Assembly (NCBI GenBank): GCA_900316295.1
Contig: ONCJ01000008.1
Location: forward strand, 1 to 64,000
Length of the DNA stretch: 64,000 bases
Direction: 5' to 3'
DNA from: an uncultured Prevotella sp.
GTDB taxonomy: Bacteria > Bacteroidota > Bacteroidia > Bacteroidales > Bacteroidaceae
The position numbers and the translations under genes are program-made. Position 1 is the stretch's first letter; every line of letters begins with the position of its first letter. This document shows positions 52,310 through 61,266 of the stretch, piece by piece. The notes beneath the pieces are model-generated. The model worked only from the letters and a program-made list of their open reading frames with translations, ran no database searches and had not been told where the DNA came from.

Positions 52310-52364
52310 GATAGATTGGCTAGATAGTCTAGCAAGGCTAGATAATCTAGAAATACTAGAAATT
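52310..52364 (+). repeat. CTAG-rich simple repeat after glk
   Basis: Imperfect tandem and palindromic units of TCTAGATAATCTAG type (several CTAG tetramers within 50 bases) lie between the glk stop and the terminator. Confidence 0.6.
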
Positions 52365-52366
52365 AA

Positions 52367-52402
52367 AAAAAAGAGAGCTTCAGTTTCGAAGCTCTCTTTT
52401 TT
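52367..52402. terminator. bidirectional terminator between glk and hppA
   Basis: AAAAAAGAGAGCTTC (52367-52381) and GAAGCTCTCTTTTTT (52388-52402) pair perfectly around a 6-base loop and give U-runs on both strands. Confidence 0.9.
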
Positions 52403-52406
52403 GCTT

Positions 52407-54596
52407 TTAGATAAAGAATACCGTCAGTCCTGCCATTACGATGCTGACCATTGACATCAGCTTGATAAGTATGTTGAGTGAAGGACCTGAGGTGTCCTTG
52501 AATGGGTCACCAACGGTGTCGCCGACGATTGTTGCCTTGTGAGCAAACGAGCCCTTGCCACCGAAGTTGCCTTCCTCGATGTTCTTCTTGGCATTGTCCC
52601 ATGCGCCTCCGGCATTTGCCATGAATACGGCGAGGGTGAAGCCGCCAGCCAGTCCACCAACAAGCAGACCGAGCACACCTGCGACGCCGAGCACACAACC
52701 CACGATAATCGGGATGATGATGGCGAGGATGGATGGGAAGATCATCTCGTGCTGAGCGGCACGTGTGGAGATCTCTACGCAACGACCGTAGTCAGGAGTA
52801 GCCTTACCCTCGAGGATACCAGCAATTTCCTTGAACTGACGACGTACTTCGACAACCATCTTCTGGGCAGCACGTCCTACGGCTTCCATTGTTAGTCCGC
52901 AGAACAAGAATGCAGCCATAGCTCCGATGAATGCACCTACGAGCACCTTCGGGTTCATCAGGTTCACCTGGAAGAAGTTCATGAAGTCAGGAATGGTTGC
53001 CTGAGCTGCGTTGATGGTGTCACCGGCAAGGTTGGTCATCTGTACATGAGCACGCTCCATTGCAATCTTGATTTCCTCGATATATGAAGCAAGGAGGGCG
53101 AGAGCCGTGAGAGCAGCAGAACCGATGGCGAAGCCCTTGCCTGTAGCAGCTGTGGTGTTGCCCAGCGCATCGAGCGCGTCGGTACGATGGCGAACCTCTT
53201 CGCCAAGCTCACTCATCTCTGCATTTCCACCAGCATTGTCGGCGATAGGACCGTATGCGTCGGTAGCAAGGGTGATACCCAGTGTGGAGAGCATGCCAAC
53301 GGCAGCGATGCCCACACCGTAGAGTCCGTGTGCAAGACTGTCTGATGACATAGAGAGGTCGAAGCCATTAGCACAAAGGTAGCTCAGCATGATTGCCACA
53401 CCGATGGTGATGACAGGGATACATGTTGAGATCATACCCGTACCTATACCTTTTATAATAACGGTGGCAGAACCTGTGAGACCAGCCTCCGAGATCTTCT
53501 GTGTCGGTTTGTAGCTGTGAGAAGTGTAGTACTCTGTAGCCTGACCGATGATGACACCAGCAGCCAGACCTGTGATTACTGAGAACGACAGTCCGAGCCA
53601 GTTCTCCACGCCCAGCAGATAGAGTATTGCGAATGTGGCAAAGGCGATGAGTACCGCGCTGACATTAGTGCCCAGAGCGAGCGACTTCAGCAGGTCGCGC
53701 ATGGTAGCGCCTTCCTTGGTGCGTACGAGGAAGATACCGATGAGTGACAGGAACACGCCAACGGCAGCGATGAGCATTGGGGCAATGACTGCCTTGAGCT
53801 GAGTCTCGCCGCCCACCATAGCGTAGGCTGCGGCACCAAGGGCTGCGGTAGACAGAACCGAACCGCAATAGCTCTCATACAGGTCGGCACCCATACCGGC
53901 AACGTCGCCTACGTTGTCGCCCACATTGTCGGCGATGGTAGCAGGGTTGCGTGGGTCGTCCTCTGGAATGTCTGCCTCCACCTTACCTACGATGTCGGCA
54001 CCCACGTCGGCAGCCTTTGTGTAGATACCGCCACCCACACGGGCAAACAGAGCCTGAGTAGATGCACCCATACCAAAGGTAAGCATTGTTGTCGTGATGG
54101 AGATGAGTCCGTCGGCATCGAAGATGTTCAGTACAATAAACCAGATGGCGATGTCGAGCAGACCGAGACCTACGACCGTCAGACCCATCACGGCACCCGA
54201 ACGGAAGGCAATCTTCAAGCCTGCGTCGAGGCTCTTACGGGCTGCGTTAGCTGTACGTCCGCTGGCGTATGTGGCAGTCTTCATACCGAAGAAACCTGCC
54301 AAGCCAGAGAAGAAACCTCCGGTAAGGAATGCGAATGGCACCCACGGGTTCTGTACGTGGAGCACGTAAGCCATGATGGAGAAAAGGATTGCCAGGGCGA
54401 TGAACACGTAGGTCACCACCTTGTACTGCTGCTTCAGGTATGCCATTGCGCCATCACGCACATACTTTGCAATCTCCTTCATGCGAGGCGTGCCCTCGTC
54501 TGAAGCAAGCATTGACTTGAAGAAGTACCATGCCATGCACAGAGCCACAAATGAGGCTACTGGCACGAGCCAGAATACACTTGGAATGTTGTTCAT
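52407..54596 (-). CDS. hppA: membrane-bound pyrophosphatase, K+-dependent type
   Basis: Ion-pumping inorganic pyrophosphatase, 729 residues with about 16 membrane helices. Substrate-site segments are intact: GGGIYTKAADVGADIVGKVE near 183, DDPRNPATIADNVGDNVGD near 208, DAYGPIADNAGGNAEMS near 443 and DTVGDPFKDTSGPSLNI near 690. The GNTTAATGKG motif near 472 has Ala where K+-independent enzymes have Lys, so K+ dependence is predicted. Bacteroidales relatives are reported to pump Na+, or both Na+ and H+; the ion cannot be decided by reading. With PPi made in biosynthesis and by pyruvate phosphate dikinase (58.2 kb), it would conserve energy. Confidence 0.95.
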   Translation of the reverse strand: MNNIPSVFWLVPVASFVALCMAWYFFKSMLASDEGTPRMKEIAKYVRDGAMAYLKQQYKVVTYVFIALAILFSIMAYVLHVQNPWVPFAFLTGGFFSGLAGFFGMKTATYASGRTANAARKSLDAGLKIAFRSGAVMGLTVVGLGLLDIAIWFIVLNIFDADGLISITTTMLTFGMGASTQALFARVGGGIYTKAADVGADIVGKVEADIPEDDPRNPATIADNVGDNVGDVAGMGADLYESYCGSVLSTAALGAAAYAMVGGETQLKAVIAPMLIAAVGVFLSLIGIFLVRTKEGATMRDLLKSLALGTNVSAVLIAFATFAILYLLGVENWLGLSFSVITGLAAGVIIGQATEYYTSHSYKPTQKISEAGLTGSATVIIKGIGTGMISTCIPVITIGVAIMLSYLCANGFDLSMSSDSLAHGLYGVGIAAVGMLSTLGITLATDAYGPIADNAGGNAEMSELGEEVRHRTDALDALGNTTAATGKGFAIGSAALTALALLASYIEEIKIAMERAHVQMTNLAGDTINAAQATIPDFMNFFQVNLMNPKVLVGAFIGAMAAFLFCGLTMEAVGRAAQKMVVEVRRQFKEIAGILEGKATPDYGRCVEISTRAAQHEMIFPSILAIIIPIIVGCVLGVAGVLGLLVGGLAGGFTLAVFMANAGGAWDNAKKNIEEGNFGGKGSFAHKATIVGDTVGDPFKDTSGPSLNILIKLMSMVSIVMAGLTVFFI

Positions 54597-54702
54597 GTCT
54601 TTTTTAGATTTTTAATTTTGTTATGTTTGTATTTCGTTGTTTCGTCTCAAAATACCGTCCTCTCATTGTTCCGAATATTTCGTCATCTTGTCTGCCCGAG
54701 AG

Positions 54703-55872
54703 TCAGAATCTGAAATCCAGCTGTACGTCAAAGAGGTTGTAGTTGTGCTTATTCAGATTGCGGTCGTTCACGAAGGCATACTCGGCATTGATCTGTATGT
54801 TCTTGTGGATGACGTAGTTGAATCCTACTTCATAGAGAGTCTTAGCTGAATTCCAGTCGCCTGCTGAGCGATACATATCGTAACGCGCCTTGGCGTAGAG
54901 TTTCTTCTTAATCACAGGTGCGATGGCAAGAGCGTATACACCGTCTGCCTTGTCGCCAATGGCCTCGTTGATGGCGCAGTCGCTTGCATTCTCTGCCTTC
55001 TGATAGCGAGTCTTGAATGCCTTGCCTGTAGAATGGATGTACTCCGAGCGCAGGGTCCAGTCGTTAGCTTTATACTCTGCCGAGAGTGCATAGCGGCGCT
55101 GTTGCAGCTTGCGAACCTCATTGGTATGAGTGATTTCTACCGGGTCGTCCTGAACACGATTGTCAATCTCTGTCCAGTTGCCTTTGCGAGCGTATGAGCC
55201 CGTCATTCCGAAGGCACCGATGCGCAATCCCTTGATGGGCATCACCCAGACGCCTCCGATGAGGTCTTTCTGCTGGTCTACGTCGCTCGTGTTGATACCC
55301 TGTCCGTTGTATACTCCTATCTGATAGTGCAGCAGGTTACGGCCGTTGGAATTCTTCAGGAAGTCGCCCTGCAACTGAATACCGATATCACGACCATTGG
55401 AAGGATGCATGCCCGTGCGATCTGACATTCCTGCCAACGTACTGATAATCTGCGAGTAGCTATAGAAGCCTTGGTCAATGGGATGCATAGGGTTCTCGAA
55501 GGTGAAGGCACGCTTGAACTGTCCCACCTTGATCATGGCAAACGGATACTTCTGCCACTCCACGAACAGGTCGACCAGTCGGGGCGACGAACCCAGGGTG
55601 GAGGTGTTGCCATTGAATTGTATCTGCGCCTTCCAGTAGAAGTCGTTCAAGATGCGACCGTCAAGAGCAATACGTCCCATGCGTATGTTAAAGGTGTTGG
55701 CCTTGGCATTCTTCTGAGTGCTTGCCTGATATTGCAACATGCCATAGCCGGAGAGCTTCACGTCGCTGATCCATGATGGCAGTTTGATGGTCTTGCCTTC
55801 TTTCTTCTCGTCTTGTGCCTGAAGTGTGGCGACTCCCAGTAGCAGACAAATGACTAATAGTAGTTTCTTCAT
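54703..55872 (-). CDS. phosphate-selective porin O/P-family outer-membrane protein
   Basis: A 389-residue porin with a signal peptide (1-20, ending LQAQ). Porin O/P family pattern: LSGYGMLQYQAS near 41, GRIALDGRILNDFYWKAQIQ near 67, IKVGQFKRAFTFENPM near 114, and a final beta strand ending in Phe (YNLFDVQLDFRF). Probably a trimeric 16-stranded pore for anions or pyrophosphate-like solutes; selectivity is not predictable. It lies 106 bases upstream of nothing on its own strand but hppA's start region, so it is probably monocistronic with its own strong promoter. Confidence 0.85.
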   Translation of the reverse strand: MKKLLLVICLLLGVATLQAQDEKKEGKTIKLPSWISDVKLSGYGMLQYQASTQKNAKANTFNIRMGRIALDGRILNDFYWKAQIQFNGNTSTLGSSPRLVDLFVEWQKYPFAMIKVGQFKRAFTFENPMHPIDQGFYSYSQIISTLAGMSDRTGMHPSNGRDIGIQLQGDFLKNSNGRNLLHYQIGVYNGQGINTSDVDQQKDLIGGVWVMPIKGLRIGAFGMTGSYARKGNWTEIDNRVQDDPVEITHTNEVRKLQQRRYALSAEYKANDWTLRSEYIHSTGKAFKTRYQKAENASDCAINEAIGDKADGVYALAIAPVIKKKLYAKARYDMYRSAGDWNSAKTLYEVGFNYVIHKNIQINAEYAFVNDRNLNKHNYNLFDVQLDFRF

Positions 55873-55900
55873 ACTTTATGTTGTTCGTTTTAATTTTTTG

Positions 55901-55932
55901 CAAAATTACAAAATCTTTTTGAAACTACCAAA
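55901..55932 (-). promoter_or_regulatory. promoter of the porin gene
   Basis: On the minus strand, TTTG (55929-55932) and TAATTTTG (55901-55908) are separated by exactly 20 bases. Strong match. Confidence 0.78.
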
Positions 55933-55964
55933 TCTTTTTGTGAAATAGAAACGGGGTAATCTTC

Positions 55965-56202
55965 AAACGTCCCACCGTCCCATCGTCCCATCGTCCCATT
56001 AAGATACTTCCATAAAACGAAAAAAAGTGGAAGTGGAATTTTACTATATATTATATATAATATATATAATATATAGTAAACTAATAATATACTATTAGTT
56101 TCTCCTTTACCTCTGTTCGAGATTCTGCTCACTATCCATCCGAGTGCATAGAGGTGAAAACGTCTTAATGGGACGATGGGACGATGGGACGGTGGGACGT
56201 TT
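55965..56202. repeat. 238-bp element with 40-bp perfect inverted repeats
   Basis: Arms 55965-56004 and 56163-56202 are exact reverse complements and are themselves built of an 8-base unit (TCCCATCG / CGATGGGA). The core includes an A/T-only palindrome at 56040-56080 (TTTACTATATATTATATAT and its complement). It has no coding frame and fills most of the gap between the porin promoter and the end of rlmD. Confidence 0.9.
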
Positions 56203-56217
56203 CTCTCAGCTTGGGGG

Positions 56218-57807
56218 CTACGCCCTTTCGAGCAGCACCACATTCTCTACGTGTGGGGTGTGCGGGAACATGTCAACGGGCTGAACCTCAACGATTTTGT
56301 ATTGACTGCATAGCATCTCGAGGTCGCGCGCCTGTGTGGCAGGGTTGCACGACACGTAGACGATGCGTTCGGGCTGAGCGTTCAGGATAACGTTGACCAC
56401 GTCCTTGTGCATACCGGCGCGTGGCGGGTCTGTGATGATGATGTCTGGTCTGCCGTGTTCCTGTATGAAGTCCTCGGTGAGGATGTCCTTCATGTCGCCT
56501 GCATAGAACAGAGTGTTGTCGATGCCGTTGACCTCGGAGTTGACCTTCGCGTCCTCTATCGCCTCTGGTACGTATTCTATACCTATCACCTTGCGTGCTC
56601 TGTGCGCCACGAAATTGGCTATCGTGCCAGTACCCGTGTAGAGGTCGTAGACTAAGGGGGCGGGGGGTAGGAAACTGGGAGCTGGAGATTGCTGCTCAAT
56701 CTCAGCCGTTTTGCCGATGAAATCGGGCGTTTTTGCATCGCAAAGAGTGCCGTTTTGGGGTGTAATTTGACTCGTTTTGAAGGCGAATTGTCGCACTACG
56801 GAGTACAGGTGGTAGGCTTGTTCGGTATTGGTCTGATAGAAACTCTTTGGTCCTACTTTGAATTTGAGGTCTTCCATGTGTTCATAGATGAATCCTTCGC
56901 CCTTGAACACCTTGATGTCTTGGTCGTATATAGTGTCGTTACATTTCTGATTGTCAATATACAGCAATGTACTTACTTCCTTGTAGTTGTCTACTATATA
57001 TTGAAGTAATTCTAAAGCCTTCTGTTCATCGTCAGGCTGGTCGAAATGGAATTGCATGATTACCATCCATTCGCCTGAGTTGCTGTTGCGAATGATAAGG
57101 TCGCGCAGCAGTCCCTTCTGAGCCCTCAGGTCGAAGAACGTGAGTTCGTGGCTTATGGCATAGTCGTATATTCCATTGCGCAGACGGTTGTGGAAGTCGT
57201 CCATCAGCCAGCATTTTTCTATGGGGTAGATCTTGTCGAAAGCACCTGTGATATGGAATCCGCATGCGTTCATATTGTCGAAGGTCTCGCCCGAGCGCAC
57301 CTGATCCTCGGTGAGCCATTTCTTGTTGGAATAGCCGAAGTCGAGCTTGTTGCGGTATTCATACTGCTTCACGCTGCCCATGATGGTATGGAACTCGATG
57401 CCCGTATCTTCGTCTTTACTGCCTGGTTCGGGTAGGTCGAGGTGGCCAATCCTCGTCAGTTGCTCATACACCTGCTTTTGCTTGAATTTGAGCTGTTCCT
57501 CGTATGGCAGGTTTTGCCATTTGCATCCACCACAAATGCCGAAGTGCTTGCAGGGTGGAGTAGTCCTTATGTTGCTAAACTTGTGGAATTTAATGACTTT
57601 TGCTTCAGCATAACTATGCTTCTTGCGAGTCACTTGAAGGTCGACCACGTCGCCTGGTACACAATAGGGTACGAATACTACCAAACGGCTCTCAGGCGTA
57701 CCGTCGTGTTCGGGGATTGTAATTTTTACTACAGACTTACCTTCTGCGGCGACGTCGGTGATGGTCACCTCTCGGAATATTGGTAAAGGTTTTTTCTTTC
57801 TTGCCAT
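56218..57807 (-). CDS. rlmD: 23S rRNA (uracil-1939-C5)-methyltransferase, RlmD/RumA family
   Basis: Iron-sulfur SAM methyltransferase that makes m5U in 23S rRNA. It has 529 residues, longer than usual. The N-terminal TRAM domain is about 1-70, cluster Cys are in CKHFGICGGCKW (near 87), and the central domain is about 110-330. The SAM site VYDLYTGTGTIANFVAH is near 390, IITDPPRAGMH near 462 and catalytic Cys VYVSCNPATQARD near 490. Between RQFAFK and VYDLYTG there is an extra segment of about 36 residues (PAPSFLPPAPL at its end; DNA 56656-56780) not expected in the family. Confidence 0.9.
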   Translation of the reverse strand: MARKKKPLPIFREVTITDVAAEGKSVVKITIPEHDGTPESRLVVFVPYCVPGDVVDLQVTRKKHSYAEAKVIKFHKFSNIRTTPPCKHFGICGGCKWQNLPYEEQLKFKQKQVYEQLTRIGHLDLPEPGSKDEDTGIEFHTIMGSVKQYEYRNKLDFGYSNKKWLTEDQVRSGETFDNMNACGFHITGAFDKIYPIEKCWLMDDFHNRLRNGIYDYAISHELTFFDLRAQKGLLRDLIIRNSNSGEWMVIMQFHFDQPDDEQKALELLQYIVDNYKEVSTLLYIDNQKCNDTIYDQDIKVFKGEGFIYEHMEDLKFKVGPKSFYQTNTEQAYHLYSVVRQFAFKTSQITPQNGTLCDAKTPDFIGKTAEIEQQSPAPSFLPPAPLVYDLYTGTGTIANFVAHRARKVIGIEYVPEAIEDAKVNSEVNGIDNTLFYAGDMKDILTEDFIQEHGRPDIIITDPPRAGMHKDVVNVILNAQPERIVYVSCNPATQARDLEMLCSQYKIVEVQPVDMFPHTPHVENVVLLERA

Positions 57808-57829
57808 GAATATTTTTGTAATTTGTCTG

Positions 57830-57837
57830 CAAAGTTA
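57830..57837 (-). promoter_or_regulatory. promoter -7 box of rlmD
   Basis: Reads TAACTTTG on the minus strand, 23 bases from the ATG at 57807. Confidence 0.6.
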
Positions 57838-57905
57838 ATCATTTTTACTTTTAAATCGGAAAATTAGGCTGGAAAAATACTTGTCAACGCATTTTCAGTA
57901 CTAAA

Positions 57906-58070
57906 CTTTCGGAAGCTCTGCTTCCTTAGTGGTGAGGAGCAGGGAGCAGGGGGCAAGAGGATAGATTTTGCCTCTTGAATAGAAAGACTATTCAGCAAGA
58001 GCACTATTCTCTTGCACCTTGCCCCCTGCTCCCTGCCCCTAAAACTAGAGGATGTGGAACATCCGAAAGT
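57906..58070. repeat. 165-bp nested inverted-repeat element
   Basis: The outer arms CTTTCGGA (57906-57913) and TCCGAAAG (58063-58070) are followed inward by small hairpins, then by 17-bp perfect arms AGGGAGCAGGGGGCAAG (57941-57957) and 58018-58034, then by an inner palindrome around CTTGAATAG/CTATTCAG. Overall the two halves are roughly complementary across about 55 bases each. It is noncoding, between rlmD and ppdK. Confidence 0.8.
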
Positions 58071-58110
58071 TGAATTAGGAAAAAAATTATATATAAATAT
58101 TATTAAACTC

Positions 58111-58141
58111 TTGCACAATTATTCGTTTTTGTGTATTTTTG
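58111..58141 (+). promoter_or_regulatory. promoter of ppdK
   Basis: TTG (58111-58113) and TATTTTTG (58134-58141) are separated by 20 bases. The leader is about 70 bases. Confidence 0.75.
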
Positions 58142-58217
58142 CACAATCTGAATGGAAAAGTGCAGTTTTAGGTGTTTGACACATTAATATAAATAAAACA
58201 TAACATAAAAATCTATT

Positions 58218-60938
58218 ATGAGTCAGAAAAGAGTTTATACCTTTGGTAACGGAAAGGCAGAAGGTAATGCGCAGATGCGTGAGGAACTCGGTGGCAAGGG
58301 TGCCAACCTTGCTGAGATGAACCTTATTGGGGTTCCTGTTCCTCCAGGTTTCACTATCACAACAGATTGTTGTAATGAGTACTACGAAGTAGGGCAGGAG
58401 AAGATTATGGAACTGCTCAACGACGATGTGATGGCAGCTGTCAAGCACATCGAGGTGCTCATGAACAGTAAGTTCGGCGACAAGGAGAATCCCCTGCTCG
58501 TGTCGGTCCGCTCTGGAGCGCGTGCTTCCATGCCTGGTATGATGGACACCATCCTCAACCTCGGTCTGAACGACGAGGTGGCTGAGGGAATGGTTGCCAA
58601 GACGCAAAACCCACACTTCGTTTACGACTCCTATCGTCGCTTCGTACAGATGTATGGCGACGTGGTGCTCGAGATGAAGCCTGTCAACAAGGAAGACATC
58701 GACCCGTTCGAGGAGATTATAGAGAAGGTGAAGAAGGAGAGTGGAGTAGTGCTCGACAAGGACCTTTCGGTTGATGATTTGAAGAAACTTGTGAAGCTTT
58801 TCAAGGAAGCCATCAAGGAGCGTACAGGCAAGGACTTCCCAGACGATCCTATCGAGCAGCTTTGGGGCGCTATCTGCGCCGTGTTCCGTTCTTGGATGAA
58901 CGAGCGCGCCATCCTCTACCGCAAGATGGAAGGAATACCCGACGAGTGGGGTACTGCCGTCAGCGTTATGGCAATGGTATTCGGCAACATGGGCGACACC
59001 TCTGCTACTGGCGTATGCTTCAGCCGTGATGCTGCCAATGGCGAGAATGTGTTCAATGGTGAGTATCTCGTGAACGCTCAGGGTGAGGATGTGGTTGCAG
59101 GTATCCGCACACCACAGCAGATCACAAAGCTCGGCTCCCAGCGTTGGGCTGAGCGTGCTGGTATCTCTGAGGAGGAGCGTGCGGCTAAGTATCCTTCAAT
59201 GGAAGAGGCTATGCCTGAGATTTATGCTCAGCTGAACGGCATTCAGGAGAAGCTTGAGCAGCACTACCACGACATGCAGGACATGGAGTTTACCGTACAG
59301 GAAGGCAAGCTGTGGTTCCTCCAGACTCGTAACGGTAAGCGTACTGGTGCGGCTATGGTGAAGATTGCCATCGACCTGCTCCATGAGGGAATGATCGACG
59401 AGAAGACCGCCATCATGCGTTGTGAGCCTAACAAGCTCGATGAGCTGCTCCACCCTGTATTCGACAAGGTGGCTCTCTCTAAGGCTAAGGTCATCGCACA
59501 GGGTCTGCCAGCATCACCAGGTGCTGCCTGCGGTCAGATTGTCTTCCATGCTGACGATGCCAAGAGCTGGCATGAGGACGGCAAGCAAGTGGTACTTGTA
59601 CGTATCGAGACCTCACCTGAAGACCTCGCCGGTATGGCTGCTGCAGAGGGTATCCTCACCGCTCGTGGCGGTATGACCTCTCATGCTGCCGTCGTTGCCC
59701 GCGGTATGGGCAAGTGCTGCGTCAGCGGTGTTGGTGCTCTGAATGTTGACTATCATAAGAAGACCGTGGAAATCGACGGTACAGTATATAAGGAGGGCGA
59801 CTACATCTCGCTCAACGGTTCTACTGGTCAGGTTTATGCCGGTGAGGTTCCGACAAAGGCTGCTGAGCTGAGCGGCGACTTCAAGGAATTGATGGACCTC
59901 TGCGACAAGTACACCAAGTTGCAGGTTCGTACCAATGCCGACACTCCGCATGATGCAAAGATTGCTCGTGAGTTCGGTGCAAAGGGTATCGGTCTGACTC
60001 GTACCGAGCACATGTTCTTCGAGGACAAGAAGATCATTGCTATGCGTGAGATGATTCTTGCCGACTCTGCCGAAGGACGTGAGAAGGCTCTGGCTAAGCT
60101 GTTGCCTTACCAGAAGGCTGACTTCAAGGGAATCCTCGAGGCTATGGATGGTTGCCCAGTCAACATCCGTCTGCTCGATCCACCACTCCATGAGTTCGTA
60201 CCACACGATCTGGCTGGACAGGAGACAATGGCTAAGGAGATGGGCGTGAGCGTTGAGACCATCAAGCGTCGTGTTGACTCACTCGCTGAGAACAACCCAA
60301 TGCTCGGTCATCGCGGATGCCGTCTCGGTATCACCTTCCCAGAGATCACAGCTATGCAGACACGTGCCATCCTCGGTGCTGCTTGCGAGCTGAAGAAAGA
60401 AGGCAAGAATCCTCAGCCAGAGATTATGGTGCCGCTGATTGGTACCCTGCACGAGCTGGAGCAGCAGAAGGCTATCATTGAAAAGACAGCTGAGGAAGTG
60501 TTCGAGGAGTATGGCATCAAGATTGAGTTCGAGATTGGTACAATGATTGAGATCCCTCGTGCCGCCCTGACAGCCGACCGCATCGCTGAGCAGGCTCAGT
60601 ATTTCTCATTCGGTACTAACGACCTCACACAGATGACCTTCGGTTACTCTCGTGACGACATCGCAAGCTTCCTCCCAGTTTACTTGGAGAAGAAGATCCT
60701 TAAGGTTGACCCATTCCAGGTTCTCGACCAGAACGGTGTCGGTCAGCTAGTGAAGATGGCAGTAGAGAAGGGTCGTGCCGTTCGTCCGAACCTCCGTACT
60801 GGTATCTGTGGTGAGCACGGTGGCGAACCATCAAGCGTGAAGTTCTGTGCCAAGATAGGCCTCAACTACGCCAGCTGTTCTCCCTTCCGTGTGCCCATCG
60901 CACGCCTCGCCGCCGCGCAGGCAGCGGTGGAAGAGTAA
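58218..60938 (+). CDS. ppdK: pyruvate phosphate dikinase
   Basis: Interconverts pyruvate, ATP and Pi with phosphoenolpyruvate, AMP and PPi; in anaerobes it often replaces pyruvate kinase. It has 906 residues, the family norm. The N-terminal ATP-grasp domain (1-340) contains GGKGANLAEMN near 26 and VSVRSGARASMPGMMDT near 95. The phospho-His domain has GGMTSHAAVVARGMGK near 484 with the swivelling His. The C-terminal PEP/pyruvate TIM barrel has LLDPPLHEF near 652, FSFGTNDLTQM near 795 and the catalytic Cys in GICGEHGGEP near 868. It has its own promoter and terminator. Confidence 0.97.
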   Translation: MSQKRVYTFGNGKAEGNAQMREELGGKGANLAEMNLIGVPVPPGFTITTDCCNEYYEVGQEKIMELLNDDVMAAVKHIEVLMNSKFGDKENPLLVSVRSGARASMPGMMDTILNLGLNDEVAEGMVAKTQNPHFVYDSYRRFVQMYGDVVLEMKPVNKEDIDPFEEIIEKVKKESGVVLDKDLSVDDLKKLVKLFKEAIKERTGKDFPDDPIEQLWGAICAVFRSWMNERAILYRKMEGIPDEWGTAVSVMAMVFGNMGDTSATGVCFSRDAANGENVFNGEYLVNAQGEDVVAGIRTPQQITKLGSQRWAERAGISEEERAAKYPSMEEAMPEIYAQLNGIQEKLEQHYHDMQDMEFTVQEGKLWFLQTRNGKRTGAAMVKIAIDLLHEGMIDEKTAIMRCEPNKLDELLHPVFDKVALSKAKVIAQGLPASPGAACGQIVFHADDAKSWHEDGKQVVLVRIETSPEDLAGMAAAEGILTARGGMTSHAAVVARGMGKCCVSGVGALNVDYHKKTVEIDGTVYKEGDYISLNGSTGQVYAGEVPTKAAELSGDFKELMDLCDKYTKLQVRTNADTPHDAKIAREFGAKGIGLTRTEHMFFEDKKIIAMREMILADSAEGREKALAKLLPYQKADFKGILEAMDGCPVNIRLLDPPLHEFVPHDLAGQETMAKEMGVSVETIKRRVDSLAENNPMLGHRGCRLGITFPEITAMQTRAILGAACELKKEGKNPQPEIMVPLIGTLHELEQQKAIIEKTAEEVFEEYGIKIEFEIGTMIEIPRAALTADRIAEQAQYFSFGTNDLTQMTFGYSRDDIASFLPVYLEKKILKVDPFQVLDQNGVGQLVKMAVEKGRAVRPNLRTGICGEHGGEPSSVKFCAKIGLNYASCSPFRVPIARLAAAQAAVEE

Positions 60939-60963
60939 GTTAATTCCTACATTATAAATGAGG

Positions 60964-60992
60964 GACCTGTCCGTTTGGGCAGGTCTTTTTTT
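60964..60992 (+). terminator. rho-independent terminator of ppdK
   Basis: GACCTGTCC and GGGCAGGTC pair around GTTT (one G-U pair) and are followed by seven T. Confidence 0.9.
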
Positions 60993-61063
60993 GTGTTCCC
61001 GCGAGGCCTTTTGTCGTTTTGGAGACAAAAAAGTCGTATAATGTACGATATTTTACATGTTTA

Positions 61064-61095
61064 TTTGGTGGTTCAGCATTATCTCAGTATCTTTG
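61064..61095 (+). promoter_or_regulatory. promoter upstream of a short open frame
   Basis: TTTG (61064-61067) and TATCTTTG (61088-61095) are separated by exactly 20 bases. It lies 170 bases upstream of a second -7 box, so it drives either a short transcript or a long leader of the WYL gene. Confidence 0.65.
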
Positions 61096-61121
61096 TTGCA
61101 GAAACCACGACGTTAAGCAAT

Positions 61122-61196
61122 ATGTTTCGTCGCACACAGTTGATGGCGAATTTGTGCAAGTGCCGCGTGCACAATTGCAGAACAACCAAGCATTAA
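61122..61196 (+). CDS. possible 24-residue peptide
   Basis: An ATG about 20 bases downstream of a complete promoter opens a 24-codon frame rich in Arg and Cys (MFRRTQLMANLCKCRVHNCR, then TTKH). A 7-bp hairpin, TTGTGCA/TGCACAA, lies inside. I recognise no family. It could be a leader peptide, a small protein or noncoding RNA; kept only because of the promoter. Confidence 0.22.
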   Translation: MFRRTQLMANLCKCRVHNCRTTKH

Positions 61197-61258
61197 ATTA
61201 AAGAGGCCTAAATCTCATTTTCCCTAAACCTCTGCCACGATTTGGCATAGCCTTCGTG

Positions 61259-61266
61259 TATTTTTG
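61259..61266 (+). promoter_or_regulatory. promoter -7 box of the WYL gene
   Basis: TATTTTTG lies 19 bases before the ATG at 61286. Confidence 0.55.
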
